From the NCBI GenBank assembly GCA_034716535.1, contig JAYEJW010000581.1:1-6113 (forward strand): a stretch of DNA of 6,113 nucleotides, given 5' to 3'. Source of the DNA: JAYEJW01 sp034716535 (lineage in GTDB: Bacteria > Pseudomonadota > Gammaproteobacteria > Chromatiales > Chromatiaceae). A program made the position numbers and the translations under genes. The notes below the pieces were generated by a model. It saw nothing but the letters and a program-made list of their open reading frames with translations, did no database searches and was not told where the DNA came from. Shown piece after piece: positions 1 to 3,881 of the stretch (positions are counted from its first letter, which is position 1; the number at the start of each line of letters is the position of its first letter).

Positions 1-64
1 CGTTGGACAACTTGCGTGTGCCAGCATCTTTGCGCCGGCGTCGGTTGCCGCGAGATCTTGCCAT
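1..64 (-). CDS. Partial basic ORF of unknown function, cut by the window edge
   Basis: Reading leftwards from an ATG at 64, 21 codons are open to the window edge. The peptide is strikingly basic, beginning Met-Ala-Arg-Ser-Arg-Gly-Asn followed by a run of four arginines. The ATG lies six bases after the TAA that ends the PAS ORF and is in the same frame, so it could be translationally coupled to it or be more of a decayed reading frame. No Shine-Dalgarno sequence is visible. I recognise no family; an Arg/Lys-rich start fits a small nucleic-acid-binding protein, but chance is equally possible over so short a stretch. Confidence 0.25.
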   Translation of the reverse strand, partial: MARSRGNRRRRKDAGTRKLSN

Positions 65-70
65 ATCAGA

Positions 71-496
71 TTAAGTTTGTCTCGTAATACTGTGCTTTTT
101 CAGGGCAGGGTCTGAACGGTTACTCTTACGCGATGTTATATCTACGGCAACCTCCAGGTGAAACAACCTGCCATCCGGCCACCTGATCGCTTCATCCCGG
201 CATTCGAACCATTCGTCAGTTACCGGATCATTGAATTCCCAACGGTAGACACCGGTTGGATTTCCGTCCGTGTCTACCAGATTTTTGTCGTCGCAAAAAG
301 GACAAGAATCAGGGGATCCAGACTGCAGAAATTCCGAGCAGCGCCGAGTCTTGTAGTCGGTGCCCCAGCGCTCTTTGGCATACTTATTGAGAAACAGCAG
401 TTCGGACGTCTTAAGATTTGCCACATAGATGGCAACATCCAGATTATCCGCCACTGGCCAGAAGTCTTCTTGAAGGTCAGCTCCCATTTTTCTCAT
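71..496 (-). CDS. Stand-alone PAS-domain protein, probably a fragment of a sensor kinase or diguanylate cyclase
   Basis: The 141-residue product is almost entirely one PAS sensor domain (about residues 14-124). The pattern is typical: an N-terminal strand with Ile-Tyr-Val-Ala, then ELLFLN and WG, a Cys-Pro-Phe-Cys motif at 65-68, YRWEF at 84-88, then WFECRDEAIRWPDGR and the closing VDIT at 118-121 that normally leads into the next signalling domain. PAS domains of this CPFC type usually sit inside long histidine kinases or GGDEF/EAL proteins. Here the chain stops about 20 residues after the domain with no output domain, so it is likely a remnant. Cys53, Cys65, Cys68 and Cys99 could be redox- or metal-responsive, but this is inference. 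Start: an in-frame TGA lies two codons upstream, so ATG 496 or the ATG at 487 are the only Met choices; neither has a clear ribosome binding site. GC is visibly lower than in its neighbours (many A/T third positions), suggesting separate origin. Confidence 0.7.
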   Translation of the reverse strand: MRKMGADLQEDFWPVADNLDVAIYVANLKTSELLFLNKYAKERWGTDYKTRRCSEFLQSGSPDSCPFCDDKNLVDTDGNPTGVYRWEFNDPVTDEWFECRDEAIRWPDGRLFHLEVAVDITSRKSNRSDPALKKHSITRQT

Positions 497-502
497 GAGA
501 AT

Positions 503-1135
503 TCATGCTCGCGGCTGCGCCGGGCAGAAATCGGCGCAAATGATACTCTTGGTCAGACACAAAGTATGGGCCTCGACGACTCCCTCACGGACAGGAATCC
601 GGCCATGTCGAGATTCGCCGTCGCGGAGCCGGCTCAGGTCGTCTTCGCCGATGACGCCCGAGACTCGCAGGAGGTCGGCCTGCTGTTCCCAGCGCAGGAC
701 CTGCATCGGATCGACACCCACGTGGTCGGCGACCCGCCTGAGCCCGCCTGGGTTGGCAACTGCAACCCGCAGATCGTGGGTGTTTCGCACGCCGAGGTCG
801 TCCAGCGCGTCGTGGAGGTTGCGGTCGAGATCGAAGACCTCATGGAGCGAATAGGCCGACTGCCGTGCGCGACCGAACCACGAACATGCGAAGGTCGCGA
901 AGATTGCATTGTTGAGGTGGTCGCCGGGAAAGCCGTCGATCTTGCGACTGCGAAACCAATTGCGGATTCGAGCGGCCTTGCCCAGATCGCGTGGGGCGCG
1001 GCCCAGTTCAGTATCTGCAGCCGCTCCAGCGGCGAGGACCTCCCATACGGGCTCGTGCGTGTCCTCCGTCTTCGCTCCCACGGCACCCGCGAGCGTCGCG
1101 GACGTCGCCGCGCGGGGCGTCATCTTGGAGCTCAA
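503..1135 (-). CDS. Hypothetical protein with a DUF4332-like helix-hairpin-helix region
   Basis: The ORF has 210 codons from a TTG at 1135; an ATG at 1123 (residue 5) is the more conventional start. Neither has a clear Shine-Dalgarno sequence, and TGA codons in the repeat block close the frame upstream. Third positions are strongly C/G over most of its length, as in the window's other real genes. Residues about 107-161 match the DUF4332 pattern: a helix ending in LGVRNTHDL, then a helix with Pro-Gly-Gly, a Val-Ala-Asp-His-Val-Gly-Val turn, and RWEQQADLLRVSGV; such helix-hairpin-helix folds often bind nucleic acid or proteins. The expected second hairpin (GVG...LLEAAGV) is not there: after about residue 170 the sequence no longer fits and base use drifts, so the C-terminus may be replaced or frameshifted. 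Residues 36-105 (RNWFRSRKIDGFPGDHLNN, then ACSWFGRARQSAY) look conserved in style, but I do not recognise the family. The function is unknown. Confidence 0.6.
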   Translation of the reverse strand: MSSKMTPRAATSATLAGAVGAKTEDTHEPVWEVLAAGAAADTELGRAPRDLGKAARIRNWFRSRKIDGFPGDHLNNAIFATFACSWFGRARQSAYSLHEVFDLDRNLHDALDDLGVRNTHDLRVAVANPGGLRRVADHVGVDPMQVLRWEQQADLLRVSGVIGEDDLSRLRDGESRHGRIPVREGVVEAHTLCLTKSIICADFCPAQPRA

Positions 1136-1169
1136 GAGTCAGTTCTCGGAACTCAAGAGTCAGTTCTCG
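1131..1169. repeat. Two-copy tandem repeat, 18-bp units with 21-bp period
   Basis: The unit CTCAAGAGTCAGTTCTCG occurs exactly at 1131-1148 and 1152-1169, separated by three bases. Around the second copy, GAACT (1149-1153) and AGTTC (1162-1166) form an inverted repeat. On the minus strand each copy carries an in-frame TGA: the one at 1162-1160 ends the transposase tail, and the one at 1141-1139 closes the frame just before the TTG/ATG starts of the next ORF. The block marks the junction between the transposase remnant and the DUF4332-like ORF. It may be a small target-site or slippage duplication. No protein-binding role can be shown. Confidence 0.85.
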
Positions 1170-1700
1170 CATTGTTGCATTGCTCCCCGTACAACTCGTT
1201 CCACGGTCGCCAAATGGACCCCGAAATGCGCCGCTATTTCCCGGTAACTATAGGCTCCGGTGGCATATGCCGCCACCATGGCGGCGTTGCGCTCGGGGCA
1301 CGGTCAACAGGTCTCCGCTCACCTGCGCCCTGGCCTGCATCCTCTGCACAAACTTCTCGTTACCCAGGTAGGTCTGCTGGCGCAGACCATCCCACAATCC
1401 GTCCTGACCCGCACCTTCCAGGACGAAGCGCCGATGGCGGATGCGGACTTCCTTCCGATTTGTCCCGAACTCGCGCAGCAGACCGTCTACGGCCAACCAA
1501 TCGGGCACGGGCGCTTCCCCCACCAAGGCCCGATAGCTGCTCCAAGACCATTGCTCCGGCGCGTCTACCGTCCCCGCCCGCACGGGGTTCAGCACGACGT
1601 ACCGACTCAGTTCCTGGAGGTAGGCCTCCCGGTCTACAAGAATCCCTGTAGAACGCCCTTGGAACCAATGGCCGACCCGTCCATGGCGGCGACAATTGAA
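1160..1700 (-). pseudogene. REP-associated tyrosine transposase (RAYT, Y1/IS200-like), truncated and frameshifted
   Basis: From 1700 leftwards one frame reads a diagnostic RAYT segment: FNCRRHGRVGHWFQGRSTG, ILVDREAYLQELSRYVVLNP, VRAG, EQWSWSSYRALVGEAP, then YLGNEKFVQRMQ, running out at a TAG at 1248. A second frame (about 1291-1160) carries the usual C-terminal helix-turn-helix, GAYSYREIAAHFGVHLATVE followed by RVVRG, ending at TGA 1162-1160. The frame switch lies around 1281-1301, and the 15-25 residue linker usually present between VPRAQRR and the HTH is largely missing, so a small deletion probably caused the shift. The N-terminal half with the HUH catalytic motif (NHYHLL-type) is absent upstream of 1700, in any frame I could read. 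RAYTs are single-copy proteins that mobilise or process REP hairpins; this one cannot be catalytically active. Codon bias stays high-GC, suggesting fairly recent decay or long residence in the host. Confidence 0.85.
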
Positions 1701-1735
1701 CGGCAGCAGCCGATCCCAGACCGGACATGCGGACC

Positions 1736-1757
1736 CTGCATTCGAAGCCCAATGCAG
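1736..1757. repeat. Perfect 7-bp stem hairpin
   Basis: CTGCATT (1736-1742) and AATGCAG (1751-1757) are exact reverse complements around an 8-base spacer. The hairpin lies just outside the conserved end of the transposase remnant, where REP-like structures recognised by RAYTs are expected. There is no adjacent T-run, so it is not an obvious terminator. Confidence 0.6.
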
Positions 1758-1793
1758 TACCGCGACGTCTGCAAACCGCGGACGATTGCTCCA

Positions 1794-1811
1794 GCGTGCA
1801 GGAAAGCACGC
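1794..1811. repeat. Perfect 6-bp stem hairpin
   Basis: GCGTGC (1794-1799) pairs exactly with GCACGC (1806-1811) around the loop AGGAAA. Together with the stem at 1736-1757 it gives two closely spaced hairpins, a layout reminiscent of paired REP units (BIME), but one copy in one window cannot prove that. Confidence 0.5.
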
Positions 1812-1853
1812 GAGAGGATGACTGAACCGTTCACTCCCCCCGGCCCTGTTTGT

Positions 1854-1928
1854 CCCCTCTCCCTGACCCTCTCTCCCCAGCTCATTCGCCCCCTCTCCCT
1901 CGCCCTCTCCCCTTCAATGGGGCGAGGG
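1854..1928. repeat. C/T-rich duplicated block ending in an imperfect hairpin
   Basis: A 25-base C/T-rich block at 1854-1878 recurs as a near copy at 1890-1912 (same CCCCTCTCCCT core, two bases shorter near its end). The second copy forms a hairpin: CCCTCTCCCC (1903-1912), loop TTCAAT, and GGGGCGAGGG (1919-1928), a 10-bp stem with one mismatch. G/C-rich hairpins of the CCCTCTCC...GGGGAGAGG style are a common class of intergenic repeat in proteobacterial genomes. It sits between two minus-strand genes, so it could also act on transcript stability, but no T-run supports termination. Confidence 0.65.
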
Positions 1929-2053
1929 GAATGGAGGAGGGGCGGACTGGACGGTTACGAATGACCGAGACGAGGCGCTACCGGAGGCTGGTGCACCATG
2001 GTACAGCTCGAGCCTGAGTACGCGTTCGTTCGAAGCGTCTGTTGGTGAGGTGG

Positions 2054-3619
2054 TCAGCGGAAGAGCAAGACCACCACCGCGGTCAGCAGCAGCAGCGCCA
2101 GCGCCTGCACTCGATAGTCGTCCCACCAGGGTCGCGGCGGCTCCGGCCGTGCCAGGGCCGGCGTCCAAACGCTGTCCGGCGCAGGCTCGAACGGCCGCCA
2201 CATCAGACCCGCCAGCGTCAGGATCAACAGACTGACCCCGAAGATCAGCCCGGCCACGAGCGTGAAGTGCAGTTCCAGAACGCCGCCCTGGCTCAGCGCG
2301 AACAGCATCATCGAGAGGCTGTGGCCGCCGATCAGCGTCGCCAGCGCGGCCCCGGGTCCCGGCCGGCGCCACAGGGCTCCCAGCAGGAACAGAGCCGCCA
2401 CCGGCGGCACCAGGTAGGCCAGCGCCGTCTGCAGATAGTGGAAAAGCCCCTCGAAGCGCCCGATCAGCGGCGCCACGGCCGCCGACAGGAGCATGAACAA
2501 CCCGATGGCGCCACGCCCGACCCAGGCCACCTGGCGCGGTGTCAGCCCTGGGCGAAACGGTTTGATGAAGTCCAACGTCAGCAACGCCGCCGCCGCGTTC
2601 AGGGTCGAGTCGATGCTCGACATGAGCGCCGCCACCAAGGCCGCGAGCACCAGACCGCGCAGCCCCACCGGCAGCAGCTCGCCGATCAGCGCCGGGAAGA
2701 CCTGGTCGCCGTTCTCGAGCGGCGGCAGGATCGACGTCGCCATCACGCCCGGCAGCACCATAATGAAGAGCACGGCCAGCTTGAGCAGACCCGCGAACAG
2801 CGCCCCCCGGCGGGCGTCCGCCAGGCTGCGGGCACCGAGCACCCGCTGGACGATAAACTGGTTCGTGCACCAGAAGTAGAAGCCAAGCACTGGGACGCCT
2901 ACCAGTGTGCCGAGCCAGGGCAGGTTCGGGTCCGACAGGGGCAGGAACAGGTCGAGCTGGCCGGGCTCGGCGCTGGCCACGACCCGCGACCAGTCGAAGT
3001 CAATGGCGGCAAAGGCCAGGAGGGTCACCAGACATGCGCCGATCAATAGGATCACCGCCTGCAACACGTCCGTGTAGACCACCGCGGCAAGCCCGCCCGC
3101 GGCGGTGTATGCGGCGGCGACGGCCGCCAGCAGCAGCGCCGCGGAGAAAAGATCCAGACCGGGCATGAAGCCCGTCAGCACCAGGGCGCCGGCGAACAGG
3201 GTGCCGGCGGTGTCCACGACGATATTCGAGACCAACGTCAGCGCCGAGAAATAGCGCCGTACCCGGCCATCGAAGCGGCGCTCCAGATACTCCGGCACCG
3301 TGCCGACCCGCCCGCGGAGGTACAGTGGAATCAGCACAAGGGCGAAGACCACCAGGACCGGTGCCGCCATCCACTCGTAGTTGGCTACCGCGATGCCCCA
3401 GCTGTAGGCCGCACCGGCCAGCCCGATCAGCGTTGTCGACGAGATGTTCGACGCGAACAGCGACAGCCCGATAGGCAGCCAGCCCAGACGCCGCCCCGCC
3501 AGGAACAGGTCATCGCTGTCATGGGTGCGGCGGGCCAGATAGAAGCCGATGGCAATGACCACCGCAAAGTAAAGGCCGATGACGGCAAGGTCGGCGGCGG
3601 CGACGTCGAACTGGTACAT
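2054..3619 (-). CDS. Sodium:solute symporter, SSS family (SLC5/vSGLT-like)
   Basis: A complete 521-residue inner-membrane transporter with about 14 hydrophobic segments, from residues 11-29 to the terminal helix at 504-520. Family landmarks appear in order: LAGRRLGWLPIGLSLFASNI (40-59, TM2 region), YEWM (81-84), TVPEYLERRF (107-116), GGLAAVVYTDVLQ (175-187), FWCTNQFIVQR (249-259), Lys280 in LLKL, SSIDSTLN (334-341) with the serine pair of the Na2 site, and HYLQ (394-397). Asn253, Lys280, Glu82 and Gln397 correspond by context to sugar-contacting residues of Vibrio SGLT, favouring a sugar or sugar-like substrate driven by Na+; the serine after YEWM in vSGLT is alanine here, so specificity may differ. 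The substrate is not determined. Start: ATG 3619 is the only Met after an in-frame TAA at 3643-3641; no clear Shine-Dalgarno sequence. It is divergent from the ATP-grasp gene, with no catabolic neighbour visible. Confidence 0.93.
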   Translation of the reverse strand: MYQFDVAAADLAVIGLYFAVVIAIGFYLARRTHDSDDLFLAGRRLGWLPIGLSLFASNISSTTLIGLAGAAYSWGIAVANYEWMAAPVLVVFALVLIPLYLRGRVGTVPEYLERRFDGRVRRYFSALTLVSNIVVDTAGTLFAGALVLTGFMPGLDLFSAALLLAAVAAAYTAAGGLAAVVYTDVLQAVILLIGACLVTLLAFAAIDFDWSRVVASAEPGQLDLFLPLSDPNLPWLGTLVGVPVLGFYFWCTNQFIVQRVLGARSLADARRGALFAGLLKLAVLFIMVLPGVMATSILPPLENGDQVFPALIGELLPVGLRGLVLAALVAALMSSIDSTLNAAAALLTLDFIKPFRPGLTPRQVAWVGRGAIGLFMLLSAAVAPLIGRFEGLFHYLQTALAYLVPPVAALFLLGALWRRPGPGAALATLIGGHSLSMMLFALSQGGVLELHFTLVAGLIFGVSLLILTLAGLMWRPFEPAPDSVWTPALARPEPPRPWWDDYRVQALALLLLTAVVVLLFR

Positions 3620-3881
3620 GGCGTGTCTGCCCGCTGGCGGTTAGCGACTGAACCCCTACAAGTCTTCGAAGCAAGCGACGCGGACTTCGCCGATTGGCTC
3701 CGCGGCCTGCGCAGCAAGGCGCAGGGTTGCAGCTTAACCGACACACCCGAGAAACGTTGCGGCCAACGCCCCCAAGCATGTCTAATGGGGCCCTGACGCA
3801 ACCCCCTTCGGTGACCCCGATGCCCCCGAAAACAGCGCGCTGACCTCGGCCGCGACGCCCGCCCCGTTCGCCGATGACTAT
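3620..3881. other. Divergent intergenic region between symporter and ATP-grasp gene
   Basis: Both flanking genes point away from this stretch, so their promoters should lie here. I see no convincing -35/-10 pair or known operator. It contains an 8-bp palindrome CTTCGAAG (3664-3671) and the hairpin at 3706-3725. From 3786 onward the plus strand is already open in the frame of the ATP-grasp gene, after a TAA at 3783-3785, so the right part may be coding. A short plus-strand ORF from ATG 3779 to TGA 3842 lies in another frame and looks incidental. Confidence 0.5.
3706..3725. repeat. Perfect 7-bp stem hairpin in the divergent intergenic region
   Basis: CCTGCGC (3706-3712) and GCGCAGG (3719-3725) are exact reverse complements around AGCAAG. 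It lies about 87 bp upstream of the symporter start and about 155 bp upstream of the ATP-grasp GTG. It could be an operator, an RNA hairpin in a 5' leader or a dispersed repeat. No T-run follows on either strand. Confidence 0.55.

Larger units (their letters stand above)
1701..2053. other. Gene-free repeat-rich stretch between the transposase remnant and the symporter
   Basis: No convincing gene lies here. The transposase frame stays open rightwards from 1700 for a while, but what it encodes does not match the family N-terminus and has no credible start. The stretch instead holds three hairpins (1736-1757, 1794-1811, 1903-1928), a duplicated C/T-rich block (1854-1912), and near the symporter end an 8-bp palindrome GGTGCACC (1990-1997) and a TTCGAA palindrome near 2030. 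This is the composition expected of REP/MITE-type intergenic sequence. No clear rho-independent terminator (stem plus T-run) follows the symporter stop. Confidence 0.6.

Noticed and set aside
503..505. TGA between the DUF4332-like and PAS ORFs as a selenocysteine codon
   Set aside because: There is no visible SECIS-type stem-loop directly after it, the flanking residues (QPRA and ILM) match no selenoprotein motif, and a stop or nonsense mutation is simpler.
1131..1169. Tandem repeat as a minimal CRISPR array
   Set aside because: Only two 18-bp units with a 3-base gap; there are no spacers of CRISPR length and no cas genes.
158..1651. A 497-codon plus-strand ORF across the left region
   Set aside because: It is antisense to the PAS, DUF4332-like and transposase segments, which all have recognisable protein patterns. 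Its own translation is low-complexity Arg/Pro/Gly-rich with no domain.
1903..1928. Rho-independent terminator for a flanking gene
   Set aside because: The stem is strong, but no T-run follows on either strand, and it is more than 100 bp from the symporter stop with another repeat copy beside it.
1914..2870. A 318-codon minus-strand ORF overlapping the symporter
   Set aside because: It is a Gly/Ala/Arg-rich alternative frame of the symporter gene; the symporter frame has clear family motifs and membrane segments.
2042..3049. A 335-codon plus-strand ORF rich in Gln, Arg and His
   Set aside because: This is the antisense shadow of the symporter; its composition is an artefact of a high-GC membrane-protein gene read backwards.
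3779..3842. Small plus-strand ORF (21 codons) upstream of the ATP-grasp gene as a leader peptide
   Set aside because: There is no ribosome binding site, no runs of a regulatory amino acid and no attenuator structure; it overlaps the open ATP-grasp frame.
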